Assembly: GCA_041743105.1 (NCBI GenBank)
Contig: JBGTNI010000047.1
Location: 27,845-91,844 of the forward strand
Direction: 5' to 3'
Origin: QHCE01 sp041743105
GTDB lineage: Bacteria; Actinomycetota; Actinomycetes; Mycobacteriales; QHCE01
Length of the DNA: 64,000 nt
The position numbers and the translations under genes were made by a program. Below, in pieces: positions 30,452-39,821 of this stretch (position 1 is the stretch's first letter; each line of letters opens with the position of its first letter). The notes beneath the pieces were generated by a model. The model searched no databases and was not told the origin of the DNA. It saw only the letters and a program-made list of their open reading frames with translations.

Positions 30452-31456
30452 CTACGAGTGAGTGGCCGAGATGCTGTAGATCATCGTCTCTCCGTAGTTG
30501 TCGCTACTGCACGGTGCGGCGTTCTGGCAGTTGGCCTGGGTGTACGCACCGGCCTTGAAGTAGCCGCCGGAGAAGTCCTTGGAGAGCCTGGTCTGCAGGG
30601 CCCCGTTGTAGTAGACCTCCACCTGGCCACCGCTTACCACGAACTTGGCTTCGAATCTGGTACCGAGCGTGTAATTGCCGGTGACCAGCTTGTGGTGGGC
30701 GATGTCACCGTCGGTGATGTAGAGGCTGCTCCCTTCGAGGCGAAACACTGTCACATCGTCTTTGGAGTCATGGATCTGTGCTCCCACCAGGTGAGGCCTT
30801 CCGTCGGGGAGCTTCGTGAACGCCTCGGTGACTGTCAGCGTGTGGGTGCCAGAGTCAGACGACCAACTCGCCTCGGTCGAGCCGCCCTCGGTCATCTCCC
30901 GCAGCTCCGACCGCGGATTCTTCGAGCCTCTCGTGGTAACGCCGTCGACCGCGGCGCGGAAGACTGCGGCATCGCAGTTAGGCACCGTCTCGAACCACGG
31001 TGGGCCGGCATAGGTAACTAGGTCGGGCTGCTTGATCTCCGCCGGCCCGTCACGGGAGCTACCCGACCCGGCGATGGGCAGCGTGAGTTTCCAGTTGCTC
31101 AGGTCGAGGATCTGGGCCGGATAGCGGCAGCCTCCAGAAGGCGCGGGAGCCACTGGAGCGGCGACATCCGGCGCAGATGCTGTTGGGGGCGGGGTTGGTG
31201 TGGGTACGGTCGGGGCTGACAGCGGCGGTGTGGGAACGATCTGCTGCGGAACCCCGGGGGCTTCCGATACCTGCGGCCGACCGGTCGTCGGAACCAGGCC
31301 GCCGGTCGGCGCCGCGGTCGGTAGCGTCGGAACGCTGATGGTCTCCAAGGCATCGGAGTCGGACCCTGATGCAGATGGGCTATAGGAACCCAGGAGTGCG
31401 GCGATCAACGTGAACGCGGTGATCACCGCCTTGATCAGCTGATCCGACACGGCCAC
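30452..31456 (-). CDS. Secreted polysaccharide lyase, family 7 (alginate-lyase type)
   Basis: A 334-residue exported enzyme. It starts at GTG 31456, with AGAGG 8 nt upstream, then a hydrophobic signal segment (AVITAFTLIAALLG), a Pro/Thr/Ala-rich linker of about 100 residues and a beta-jelly-roll PL7 domain. The three family motifs are present: RSELRE, QIH (LVGAQIHD) and YFKAGAYTQ, which form the active site that cleaves uronic-acid polymers by beta-elimination. Four cysteines in the catalytic part may form disulfides. It follows the GH16 gene by 32 bp on the same strand, and the two likely share a transcript. The substrate (alginate, or another polyuronate or glucuronan) is not fixed by the motifs. 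Confidence 0.87.
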   Translation of the reverse strand: MAVSDQLIKAVITAFTLIAALLGSYSPSASGSDSDALETISVPTLPTAAPTGGLVPTTGRPQVSEAPGVPQQIVPTPPLSAPTVPTPTPPPTASAPDVAAPVAPAPSGGCRYPAQILDLSNWKLTLPIAGSGSSRDGPAEIKQPDLVTYAGPPWFETVPNCDAAVFRAAVDGVTTRGSKNPRSELREMTEGGSTEASWSSDSGTHTLTVTEAFTKLPDGRPHLVGAQIHDSKDDVTVFRLEGSSLYITDGDIAHHKLVTGNYTLGTRFEAKFVVSGGQVEVYYNGALQTRLSKDFSGGYFKAGAYTQANCQNAAPCSSDNYGETMIYSISATHS

Positions 31457-31488
31457 AGCACTCGCCTCTCTATGCAATTTCGTTGTCG

Positions 31489-32793
31489 TTAGACGGCATT
31501 GGGAGCGGGAGCCGCTGGATAAATTGAAGCCCCGTCCAGCGAGTACTGCTTTACCCAATCCACCTGCATGGCGCTGGAGCCCGTGGAGCCGTCAGGAAAC
31601 CAATCCAGTTGGATGCACAGGTGCATCGGCCCGGGCGGAAACTTGTCGGCCTCGGTACTGCTCCACCATTCCTTGCCGTTAACGAAGGCGGTCATCTTCT
31701 TCGGGGTCCATTCCAACGCCCAGTTTGTCCACTGGGTGGCGTCGTGCTTGACCTCGCCGCTGATCTGGGCGTTCTTAGCGCCGTAGTGCAGAAACATATT
31801 GGTGGTCTGTCGGTCCGCGGACATGATCTCGGCAAAGTCGACCTCGCCGCCGACTGGGAAGTTCTCCGCGTCTGGCCAGAGCAACAGCAGGGCGTTGTAG
31901 CTTTCGGGTCCAACGTCAGCCCTCATGCGGCCTTCCCACCGGCCGTACTTCTGCCCCGGGGTCCACGCCATTCCGGCGGAGGTGCCGGCGGAGGTGCCGT
32001 TGATGGTGAGAACTCCGTTGTCAACCTTGGCTTGATCAGGTGAGCGGATGCCCTTCCCCGCGTGGCCCGGACCGTCGTAGACACCCCACTGTTCGGTGCC
32101 AGCGTCGAACTCGTCGACCCGGTTGGGCGGTCCCCAGTTAAAGGTCTCTGCCGCGGTGGTACCGCTACCGCTCAGTGCTACCGGAACGGCAGGCGCGGTC
32201 GGGTTGTCCGACGTCGCAGGCGCACCCGCGGTGGGTGCGGCAGATGAGCATGCAGCGACGTCGGCTGTGGGTGTGGCATCGACCTCTTCGCCCGGGGCCT
32301 GTACCTCGTCGCGGTCGACCGCTACAGCATCGTCGTCGGTACCGTCCTTGCCGGGCCGGCCATCGACACTGTCCTTGCCGCGTCCGTGAGGTGAACCTAC
32401 GTCACTGTTCGCGCCTTCTCCGTCGGCGTAGCGGGCCACGTGGGCCGGAGTTTCGCGCCTACTGACAGCGGCGGCGTTCAGCGGCTTGTCGGAGACTACG
32501 CCCGGATCTTTGGATGATTGAGCTTCGTCAGGGACAACGGCTTCGCGCGGCGTGCTGGCGGGGACGGCTCGCGGCGCAACAGTGGCCTGCGCGGGAACGG
32601 CGGGCGGCGCAACGGTGGCCGATGTGGTGGGACACGGCTGCGGCGCGGAAGGGCTGCTGACGATCGGCACGTTCGACACCGAGTCTTCAGTTTGCGGGGG
32701 CGTCCCTTGGTAACCTCCCGCCATCGCCAGCAAGACGGCAACCAGTGCTGTCAGGACCTTCAGAAACTCTGGGATCCCCGGCACGAAACTCAC
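31489..32793 (-). CDS. Secreted glycoside hydrolase family 16
   Basis: A 434-residue exported enzyme: N-terminal signal/anchor (FLKVLTALVAVLLAMAGG), then a ~190-residue low-complexity linker (P, A, D rich), then a GH16 domain with the catalytic GGEVDFAEI motif (E-x-D-x-x-E) and WTNWALEWTPKKMTAFVNG. GH16 enzymes cut beta-1,3/1,4-glucans, galactans and related polymers; the exact polymer cannot be read. Both this enzyme and the PL7 protein carry long linkers and a similar layout, so they probably act together outside the cell. Confidence 0.88.
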   Translation of the reverse strand: MSFVPGIPEFLKVLTALVAVLLAMAGGYQGTPPQTEDSVSNVPIVSSPSAPQPCPTTSATVAPPAVPAQATVAPRAVPASTPREAVVPDEAQSSKDPGVVSDKPLNAAAVSRRETPAHVARYADGEGANSDVGSPHGRGKDSVDGRPGKDGTDDDAVAVDRDEVQAPGEEVDATPTADVAACSSAAPTAGAPATSDNPTAPAVPVALSGSGTTAAETFNWGPPNRVDEFDAGTEQWGVYDGPGHAGKGIRSPDQAKVDNGVLTINGTSAGTSAGMAWTPGQKYGRWEGRMRADVGPESYNALLLLWPDAENFPVGGEVDFAEIMSADRQTTNMFLHYGAKNAQISGEVKHDATQWTNWALEWTPKKMTAFVNGKEWWSSTEADKFPPGPMHLCIQLDWFPDGSTGSSAMQVDWVKQYSLDGASIYPAAPAPNAV

Positions 32794-33076
32794 CTCACAC
32801 GCCCCGACGAGACACCGGAGCAGTCATCATCTCGTTCCTACTGCCAAGGTTAGAGTGACGCGCGAGTACATCAGCACCAAAGACGCATAACGGCCGCTTC
32901 TGCGCTGAAATTCGACCGAACAGACGAGCACAGACGTCTGTTAGTCGGACAGCATCGCCTGCAGCGCGTAGCCACCGCCCTCAGTGGTCTACGGCACACG
33001 GCTTCAACCGACCCAGTCACTTTGGCAAGCTAACGAGCGGACAACTCGCACGAACCCTTAAGTGAGAGAAGGTGGC

Positions 33077-34084
33077 ATGTTCAACAGAATCGCTATCGTG
33101 GGCATGGGCTTGATGGGTGGTTCCATCTGGAAGCGCCTGGCGGCGGCCGGTTATCCCGTCTGTGGGTTCGACATCAACCCCGAGACCCGCGCCGCAGCCC
33201 GGGTTATCGCGGCTACCACATCCAATCGCGATGCCGACCGCATAGCGACTACCATTCCGGCAGCGGTGGTCGGCGCAGATCTGGTGATCATCGCAGTAGG
33301 CACGTCGGAGGTCGAGGGTGTGCTGCGTGACATCGCTAGCACTGGTTACCGGGGCCTGCTCACCGACATCACATCCATCAAGGCGCCCGTGGAGAATTAC
33401 ATACGCGTGAAGCACCGCGGCACCCGGTGGATCGGCGGGCACCCCATTGTGAGCTTCGAGCAGGCCGGATTTGCCCCCAGTGACGCGCACCTATTCGATG
33501 GCTGCCCGTGGGTACTCTGCATCGACGCCGCCACTAAGAGCTCCAGCGCCCTAGCGGACTGGTTGGCACTCGCCAAACTCATCACGGATCTGGGTTACCG
33601 GGTCATGCCGATGACCGCCATTGACCACGATGTATCGCTGGCACGCATCAGTCACATCCCCCACCTGGTGGCCAGCGCCGTGACTAGGACGGCCATAACG
33701 GGACCGGTAGCACCGGTCGCGTTGTCATTGGCGATGGGCGGAGACACGTTCGCACAAGTAACCGAGGTTGCAAAAATCCTGCCCAATCGCACGGCCGAGT
33801 TCTGTGCCTTCAATCTCGCTGCGCTGGATGCGCAGCTGGACGATCTGATCGAGCAGTTGAATGCGGCGCGTCACATCATGCGACGTCGAGATGCTGTGGC
33901 GCAGCTGAGCCGGTGGTTCGAGCCTGCCCATCGGGCGCGACACGCGTGGCCCATGGTGGAGGGAACACCGCAGCGCCTTCCGGCCAGCATCGATCAGTTA
34001 CTAGCCGTTGGCCGGGACGGAGGTTGGGTGACAGCGGTGCACGGCGGTGAAATCACCGCCGTGCGACCGCACCCCCGTTCCTAA
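33077..34084 (+). CDS. tyrA: Prephenate dehydrogenase
   Basis: Oxidative decarboxylation of prephenate to 4-hydroxyphenylpyruvate for tyrosine synthesis. The 335 residues include the Rossmann loop AIVGMGLMGGSIWKRL, LLTDITSIK, the active-site GGHPIV, a DHD motif (MTAIDHDVSLARISHIPHL), and a long helical C-terminal dimerisation half. There is no ACT domain. The ATG at 33077 has a clear GAGAAGGTGG just upstream. Its stop overlaps by 4 bp the stop of the convergent small secreted protein. Confidence 0.92.
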   Translation: MFNRIAIVGMGLMGGSIWKRLAAAGYPVCGFDINPETRAAARVIAATTSNRDADRIATTIPAAVVGADLVIIAVGTSEVEGVLRDIASTGYRGLLTDITSIKAPVENYIRVKHRGTRWIGGHPIVSFEQAGFAPSDAHLFDGCPWVLCIDAATKSSSALADWLALAKLITDLGYRVMPMTAIDHDVSLARISHIPHLVASAVTRTAITGPVAPVALSLAMGGDTFAQVTEVAKILPNRTAEFCAFNLAALDAQLDDLIEQLNAARHIMRRRDAVAQLSRWFEPAHRARHAWPMVEGTPQRLPASIDQLLAVGRDGGWVTAVHGGEITAVRPHPRS

Positions 34085-34368
34085 GACGCTGAGGGCGCCG
34101 GATCAGGGACAGGAGCCGATGGTGCTGCTTCCGCGGGAACCGATGGTGCTTCCTCCGGCGCCGATGGTACTTCCGCGGGCACCGCGGGAGCCGCGGGCAC
34201 GACGGGAACGGCGGGAACCGGTAGCGGGTCGTTCGCGCCAGGCAATGCCGGAACGGCTGGAAGTGGCACCGGCGGTTCGGCAACCGCGGGTGCGGCTCCA
34301 TATGCCACAGCTAACACCACTGCTCCACTTGCCAATGAAGCCTTCACAATCATTGAGCGTGTAACCAT
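34081..34368 (-). CDS. Small exported Pro/Ala/Val-rich protein
   Basis: A 95-residue protein with a signal peptide (IVKASLASGAVVLAVAYG, cleavage likely after AVA) and a mature part built almost only of P, A, V, E and S (PAVPVVPAAPAVPAEVP). The start at 34368 has GGAGG 9 nt upstream. Low complexity prevents assignment; a cell-wall-spanning or adhesive role is conceivable. Confidence 0.65.
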   Translation of the reverse strand: MVTRSMIVKASLASGAVVLAVAYGAAPAVAEPPVPLPAVPALPGANDPLPVPAVPVVPAAPAVPAEVPSAPEEAPSVPAEAAPSAPVPDPAPSAS

Positions 34369-34583
34369 TGCAATGCACCTCCAGGCGCGAGAAATAGGTA
34401 TGGCGGCAATGCGACAACACATCCCAGCTACCACAGCCGGAAGAATTTGCAACCGCCATAGACTATTTGTCTGATATATGGACCTTATTCCCCTTGATGA
34501 CGTAATCGCATATATTTGACACTGCGGAGAATGTAGCCCATATCGCCCGAACGTGCAAATAGAGATATTTCGTGCACAAAACG

Positions 34584-35231
34584 TTATATATATAAACCAT
34601 TGGGGGATTTAGCCCAGTAGGTGCTAGCCGCACCTCCCTCCCGGCAACCCCGACCGTTGGCCGCGCAGAGCTGCGGTGGCCCATTCGCAGCTCTGGCAGC
34701 CGCCTTCTCGCGTTCACTCAAGAAGGTGCCGACCGTCGGTTCGGTCCCAGCGGAAAAGCCGCGTGCGGACTCCCTCGTCGTCTCACCGAATATGTCATGG
34801 AACAGCCGCCACCGTTGCTCCAGAAGATTGGGCTCCGTGGCGCCTGGCCCTCCTGAGATGGCGCCCCAGTATTCAGAGTCGAACTCCGCATCACCACGTT
34901 GTCCGAACGGGCCCTTTATCCGCAACACTGGGTTCCCACCTCTAGCACCAACCGCGTTATCGTTGTCTTGCGCTTGTACTGCCGATGTCTTTGCGTCGAC
35001 CCGCCAGCCATGGGCAAGGTTCTCCAGACCGATCAAGTCCAAATTTCGCGCTCGTACCCGCACGTCGTCTGCTGCCTTACTCTGCTCCCAATCGGTTACT
35101 TGCGCCGCACCAAGCTCATCCTTGGCACCTGGAGCGAGTCGGCATGGCGCTGGGAAAGCACTGCAGGCTGCGTTGTGGTCACCGTGGAGGGCGTAGGCGG
35201 CGCGGCCGACCCATGGGGCGCAGCGGGACAC
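34584..35231 (-). CDS. Orphan hypothetical protein, possibly a remnant
   Basis: A 215-residue frame whose minus-strand reading (FDSEYWGAISGGPGATEPN, WRLFHDIFGETTRESARGF) looks more protein-like than the Ser/Pro-rich plus-strand alternative. No family is recognised. The 3' end runs into a very A/T-rich stretch (34450-34610) unlike the surrounding DNA. It may be a degraded or recently acquired gene. Confidence 0.35.
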   Translation of the reverse strand: MSRCAPWVGRAAYALHGDHNAACSAFPAPCRLAPGAKDELGAAQVTDWEQSKAADDVRVRARNLDLIGLENLAHGWRVDAKTSAVQAQDNDNAVGARGGNPVLRIKGPFGQRGDAEFDSEYWGAISGGPGATEPNLLEQRWRLFHDIFGETTRESARGFSAGTEPTVGTFLSEREKAAARAANGPPQLCAANGRGCREGGAASTYWAKSPNGLYI

Positions 35232-35488
35232 ACCTCATGCTCCTGTGGAATAGCGGACGAATCGAATTACGGCTTCGAACGCAGGAAGGTGCTTAGGCGC
35301 CAATATCGCGTTATTAACCCCTAAAAACCGCCCAAAACGGTCCACGCCAACAAACCGCTTCGCCCCTAATGACCCGTTATGCGTAGGAGCGAGAGGCTCC
35401 CTATACGGCCCGGCGCCCATACCGCCCGACAGCCAGCCGCTATCCTCAACGCGACCGCGAGAGGGTCAAGTCCAGTGAAGGATGACCT

Positions 35489-35932
35489 ATGAGCTACAAC
35501 ACCGACGCAGCCGAACGCGAACATTTCAAGCGCAGCGTGCTAGCCGGCCTCGCGGTATTGGCCGCTGCGGCCGTGTTCGTACTCGGCTGGTATTGGATCG
35601 TTGGTGTCGACAAACCCAAGGACGGGCCCCGTGTCACCGTCGGCAAGTACATGAACGCTATCCGCACCAAAGACGTCGACACCGCCCAAGGCCTACTCTG
35701 CAACGAGCTCGCCAGGAATAAAACCGACGTGCAGGAGCGGGCCAAACGATTCCGCAAACTGGACTACAAAATCGGCAAGTCCACTAAGACATCCGAGTCT
35801 GAGTATCGGGTAGATGTCGGTGTCGACGCCGTCGTGAACCTTTCCGGCACCGACACCCCCAGTCGAACCACCTACATCTTCAAAGTGGTCGAAGAGGAAG
35901 ACGAGTGGCGCGTCTGTGGGATCACCACCTGA
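35489..35932 (+). CDS. Membrane-anchored small protein, DUF4878-like
   Basis: A 147-residue protein with one N-terminal membrane segment (SVLAGLAVLAAAAVFVLGWY) and an outer domain with the NTF2-like pattern of DUF4878 proteins: GKYMNAIRTKDVDTAQGLLC, a variable middle, and the closing TYIFKVVEEEDEWRVCGI. Two cysteines may form a disulfide. Such proteins are common in actinobacteria and of unknown function. It is convergent with glyA, 29 bp away. Confidence 0.75.
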   Translation: MSYNTDAAEREHFKRSVLAGLAVLAAAAVFVLGWYWIVGVDKPKDGPRVTVGKYMNAIRTKDVDTAQGLLCNELARNKTDVQERAKRFRKLDYKIGKSTKTSESEYRVDVGVDAVVNLSGTDTPSRTTYIFKVVEEEDEWRVCGITT

Positions 35933-35961
35933 GCGGCGTAGCTCGACGGGCCGCACAGCAC

Positions 35962-37218
35962 CTACGCCGGGGGCGGGAAAGCCCGGGTCAGCGCTACGAC
36001 TTCCTGACGCACGCGTTTCGCGACGTCGTCGGCGTCGCCTTTAGCCACCGCTGTCACGACTTCATCGATCCAGGCCGCCACCTGCGGCATCTGAGCCGGT
36101 GTCATACCGCGGGTAGTCATCGACGGTGTCCCAATACGTAGGCCAGAAGGATCGAATGGCTTACGGGGATCGAACGGGACAGTGTTGTAATTGGTCTCGA
36201 TCCCCGCGGCATCCAATGCTTTCGCCGCGGCCTTGCCGGTGACTTCTTTAGACGTCAGGTCGATCAAGATCAAATGGTTGTCGCTGCCACCGGAGACCAG
36301 ATCGAAACCGCGTTCGGTCAAGCCGTCGCTCAACGCGCGCGAATTCGCCACCACCTGATGGGCATACTCGGCGAATTCAGGCGTGGCTGCCTCTTTCAGC
36401 GCCACCGCAATTCCCGCCGTAGTGTGGTTGTGCGGTCCCCCTTGCAGTCCTGGGAACACCGCTTTGTCGATCGCCTTCGCGTGCCGATCGGGGCACATGA
36501 TCATGGCGCCACGAGGACCACGAAGCGTTTTGTGAGTGGTCGTGGTAATCACATCGGCATGCCCGACCGGGGAGGGGTGGGCGCCGCCAGCCACTAGACC
36601 GGCGATGTGGGCGATGTCTGCTACCAGCACCGCGCCTATTTCACGCGCGATCTGCGCGAACGCGGCGAAGTCGATGATGCGAGGAATCGCGGTGCCGCCG
36701 CAGAAAATCAGTTTCGGCCGCTGCTCAAGTGCCAGATCACGCACTTGGTCCATGTCCAGCCGACCGGTTTCACGGCGCACGCCATATTGCACCGAACGGA
36801 ACCATGTGCCCGTGGCCGACACCGACCAACCATGCGTGAGGTGACCACCCATAGGAAGCGACATCCCCATTACCGTCTCGCCGGGAGCGAGGAACGCAAG
36901 ATAGACAGCGAGGTTAGCCGGCGATCCCGAGTACGGCTGCACATTCGCGTGCTCCACGCCGAACAACGCCTTGGCGCGCGCGATTGCCAACTGCTCGATC
37001 GGATCGATGAACTGCTGGCCTTCGTAGTAGCGCTTACCGGGGTAGCCCTCGGAGTATTTGTTGGTCAGCACCGTCCCGGTGGCTTCCAACACCGCGGCCG
37101 ATACATAGTTCTCGGACGGGATGAGCCGAATTACCTCATCCTGGCGCCGAGCCTCGGACGCAATCAGCTCAGCGATATCGGGATCGGCAGACCGCAAGGC
37201 GGTAGCGGTATCAGTCAC
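35962..37218 (-). CDS. glyA: Serine hydroxymethyltransferase
   Basis: PLP enzyme interconverting serine and glycine with transfer of the one-carbon unit to tetrahydrofolate. The 418 residues include the PLP-lysine motif TTTTHKTLRGPRG, NVQPYSGSPANLAVY, LPMGGHLTHG and GGPHNHTTAG. Two usually fixed spots differ: IPSENYVS where IASEN is usual, and GGTAIPR where GGSAYPR is usual. The GTG at 37218 is preferred (AAGG 8 nt upstream) over a GTG at 37275 because the extra 19 residues are not family-like. Confidence 0.93.
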   Translation of the reverse strand: MTDTATALRSADPDIAELIASEARRQDEVIRLIPSENYVSAAVLEATGTVLTNKYSEGYPGKRYYEGQQFIDPIEQLAIARAKALFGVEHANVQPYSGSPANLAVYLAFLAPGETVMGMSLPMGGHLTHGWSVSATGTWFRSVQYGVRRETGRLDMDQVRDLALEQRPKLIFCGGTAIPRIIDFAAFAQIAREIGAVLVADIAHIAGLVAGGAHPSPVGHADVITTTTHKTLRGPRGAMIMCPDRHAKAIDKAVFPGLQGGPHNHTTAGIAVALKEAATPEFAEYAHQVVANSRALSDGLTERGFDLVSGGSDNHLILIDLTSKEVTGKAAAKALDAAGIETNYNTVPFDPRKPFDPSGLRIGTPSMTTRGMTPAQMPQVAAWIDEVVTAVAKGDADDVAKRVRQEVVALTRAFPPPA

Positions 37219-37366
37219 CTGGCAAACCTTACCTGGCGCACTCGTTAAAGTGTCCGCCAGTAGGTTTACTGCCACAACAGCAGAGGCGCATCGCTACGCT
37301 GAGCCCACCGCCGACTCCTAAACCGCGGCGGGTGCGATCCCGTCCAAGCACAGCGATAGCAGGGGA

Positions 37367-38668
37367 CTACGGACCGACGGTCTCGAGTACATCGTGCAGC
37401 ACCACATTGTTATCCCTGCCAGGGCCGACACCGATCACACTGATGCGTGCGTCTGAAATCTCTTCCAAGCGTCGCACGTAACGCTGGGCCGCCTCGGGCA
37501 GATCCGCGAAGCTGCGCGCGCCGGAGATATCGCTGTTCCAACCAGGTAGGTACTCATACACCGGCACCGCATGATGGAACTCCGTCTGCGTCATCGGAAC
37601 TTCGTCGCAGTGTTCACCGTCCACGTCGTAGCCGACGCAGACTGGGATTGCATCCAGCCCAGTAAGCACATCCAGTTTGGTGAGGAAAAAATCGGTGATG
37701 CCGTTCACACGCGTGGCGTAACGGGCGATCGGGGCATCGAACCAGCCGCAGCGCCGATCACGACCAGTGGTCACCCCGACCTCGCCACCCGCGCGACGCA
37801 GAAACTCACCCTGCTCGTCGTGCAGCTCGGTCGGGAATGGGCCGGAGCCTACCCGGGTGGTGTAAGCCTTGAGAATTCCGATCACCCGCGTGATTTTGGT
37901 GGGTCCGATACCGCTGCCTGCCGTGGCGCCGCCCGCCGTGGGGTTGGAGGAGGTGACGAAGGGATATGTGCCGTGGTCGACATCCAGCAGTGTGCCTTGT
38001 GAACCTTCCAGTAGCACGGTCTCACCGCGCTCAAGAGCCTGATTGAGCACCAGCCGGGTATCTGCGATGTGTTTGGTCAAACGTTTGGCGTACCCGGCGT
38101 ACTCGTCGCAGATCGTGTCGGGATCGATAGCCTTGCGGTTGTAAACCTTCACCAACAGCTGGTTCTTCTCCCGCAGAACCACGTCCAGCTTGGCCCGAAA
38201 AATGTCGGGATCAAGCAGGTCGGCAACCCGAATCCCGATCCGGGCGACCTTGTCGCCGTACGCCGGACCGATGCCACGTCCAGTTGTTCCTATCCGCGAC
38301 TTGCCTAGATAGCGCTCGGTGAGTTTATCCAGCGCACGGTGATACGGCATGATCAAATGTGCGTCTGCGCAGACCAGCAGGCCGGAGGTGTCCACGCCAC
38401 GATCACTAAGGCCGTCCATCTCCTGCAGCAGGACACCAGGGTCGACGACGACACCGTTGCCGATCACCGGAGTGCAGCCGGGTGTTAGCACACCCGACGG
38501 AATCAGGTGGAGCGCAAACCGTTGTCCGTCGGGAGTGACGACGGTATGCCCGGCGTTATTGCCGCCTTGATACCTCACCACATAGCTAACGCGGCCACCG
38601 AGTAGATCGGTGGCCTTTCCTTTACCTTCGTCGCCCCATTGGGCGCCAATGATCACTACAGCCGGCAC
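37367..38668 (-). CDS. purA: Adenylosuccinate synthetase
   Basis: GTP-dependent first step from IMP to AMP. The 433 residues begin PAVVIIGAQWGDEGKGK (P-loop, catalytic Asp) and contain GGNNAGHT, IGTTGRGIGPAYGDK and LEGSQGTLLDVDHGTYPFVT. The GTG at 38668 matches the family start; the longer upstream frame is not homologous. No Shine-Dalgarno is visible, so the mRNA may be leaderless. The start lies only 19 bp from the start of the divergent gene. Confidence 0.96.
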   Translation of the reverse strand: MPAVVIIGAQWGDEGKGKATDLLGGRVSYVVRYQGGNNAGHTVVTPDGQRFALHLIPSGVLTPGCTPVIGNGVVVDPGVLLQEMDGLSDRGVDTSGLLVCADAHLIMPYHRALDKLTERYLGKSRIGTTGRGIGPAYGDKVARIGIRVADLLDPDIFRAKLDVVLREKNQLLVKVYNRKAIDPDTICDEYAGYAKRLTKHIADTRLVLNQALERGETVLLEGSQGTLLDVDHGTYPFVTSSNPTAGGATAGSGIGPTKITRVIGILKAYTTRVGSGPFPTELHDEQGEFLRRAGGEVGVTTGRDRRCGWFDAPIARYATRVNGITDFFLTKLDVLTGLDAIPVCVGYDVDGEHCDEVPMTQTEFHHAVPVYEYLPGWNSDISGARSFADLPEAAQRYVRRLEEISDARISVIGVGPGRDNNVVLHDVLETVGP

Positions 38669-38687
38669 GCGTGAAAGGGTAGCCGAC

Positions 38688-39587
38688 GTGCACGCGGTGA
38701 TTCTCGCCCCCGGCTCACACACCCGCGTATCCGTGCTCGAATGTGCCGACGCGCTCCGCACCCGGCCAGAGATCGACCGGGTAGAGGTACTGCCCGCTAG
38801 CTCCGACGCGGACGTCGATACCGCACTAGCCCAGGTCGAATGCGGCAAGGCCCGCCTCGTCGTGGCCGGCAGTGACGGCGTGCTGCGCGCAGTGGTCCGT
38901 CGAATGGTGCGACGGGCGCTACCGCAGCGCAGCGCGACCCGCCACGTTGCGGCGCCACAGCTGCCCGATCACCGTACGATCGGGGACCTGCCTCCAATGG
39001 CTCTATTGCCATTGGATTCTTCGCCCGAGCTTCCCGATCTCTCGCGCAGCTTAGGCCTGCCAACCGCCCCAGCTGAGGTCGCAGAGATAACCGCTGCCGG
39101 AAGCGCCCAACGACTAGACCTATTCCGCAACGATCGGGGCGGGATCACGCTGCATGGCGTACTGCTGGGAGCGACAGTAGCCAGCAGCGCACACGGGCCT
39201 GGTCGTCTCATGTCCTGGCAAGCACATGTCGGGGTCGACGACACGGTGCTCTCGGATGGCGATGAACCCATCCTGGCGTGTGCCATCGCCAACGCCGACG
39301 GATACGCGCGACTGGGCCAGCTACCGATGCTGGAGGTAACAGATCCGTCAAACGGCACACTTGCCGTAGCAATAGCGATCGGGACAGCCGGGGGGATCGA
39401 GGTTCGACGGACACGAGGACGGGCTGTCAACGTGCGGCTGAGACCGGCGCAAGCAACGGATCGGCACCCAGACATGGGGTCGCCGCGCGTGGACTACACC
39501 GACGACGGCGTGGATTTCACGCTGCGTCACTCGTGCACGTGGTGGGTGGAGCAGGGGGCCTGGGCACTATACGTGCGGAATTGCTAG
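38688..39587 (+). CDS. Diacylglycerol-kinase-like protein (Rv0358-like position)
   Basis: A 299-residue protein in the place held by Rv0358 beside purA in mycobacteria. The N-terminal part has the fold rhythm of DAGK catalytic domains, with VVAGSDGVLRAVVRRMV where the GGDGT loop belongs. The second half (about 150-290) has GGITLHGVLLGATVASS and ILACAIANADGY. The changed loop (GSDGV) makes kinase activity doubtful. GTG 38688 has AAAGGG 8 nt upstream. Head-to-head with purA. Confidence 0.65.
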   Translation: MHAVILAPGSHTRVSVLECADALRTRPEIDRVEVLPASSDADVDTALAQVECGKARLVVAGSDGVLRAVVRRMVRRALPQRSATRHVAAPQLPDHRTIGDLPPMALLPLDSSPELPDLSRSLGLPTAPAEVAEITAAGSAQRLDLFRNDRGGITLHGVLLGATVASSAHGPGRLMSWQAHVGVDDTVLSDGDEPILACAIANADGYARLGQLPMLEVTDPSNGTLAVAIAIGTAGGIEVRRTRGRAVNVRLRPAQATDRHPDMGSPRVDYTDDGVDFTLRHSCTWWVEQGAWALYVRNC

Positions 39588-39627
39588 ACGAAGTCCGCCC
39601 GAGTAACGATAGGCTTGGCCAACACTA

Positions 39628-39803
39628 AGAGTGTCCGGCAACAGGACGTTCGTAGCGAGGTCTCGAAGTTAGGTGGCTTGTCTGGTCAGCATGGCAAGGC
39701 GTAGCAGGAGGTCATGCTGGATAGTATGGACAACGTTGATCACGCAGCCAGGCGAAGTGCCGGGGAACGCCGCGGTAGAACAGCGCCTATTGCCGGGCGC
39801 TCT
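39628..39803. repeat. Dispersed inverted-repeat element, copy 3 (176 bp)
   Basis: Left arm AGAGTGTCCGGCAACAGG (39628-39645) pairs with the right arm CCTATTGCCGGGCGCTCT (39786-39803), with two G-T wobbles and one A-C mismatch. The interior shares GAAGTTAG, GGCAAGGCG and GCGAAGTGCYGGGG with copies 1 and 2 in the same strand sense. It is exactly as long as copy 1 and ends 18 bp before the EspI-like start. Confidence 0.75.
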
Positions 39804-39821
39804 AGGTAGGGGGTGTTATCT

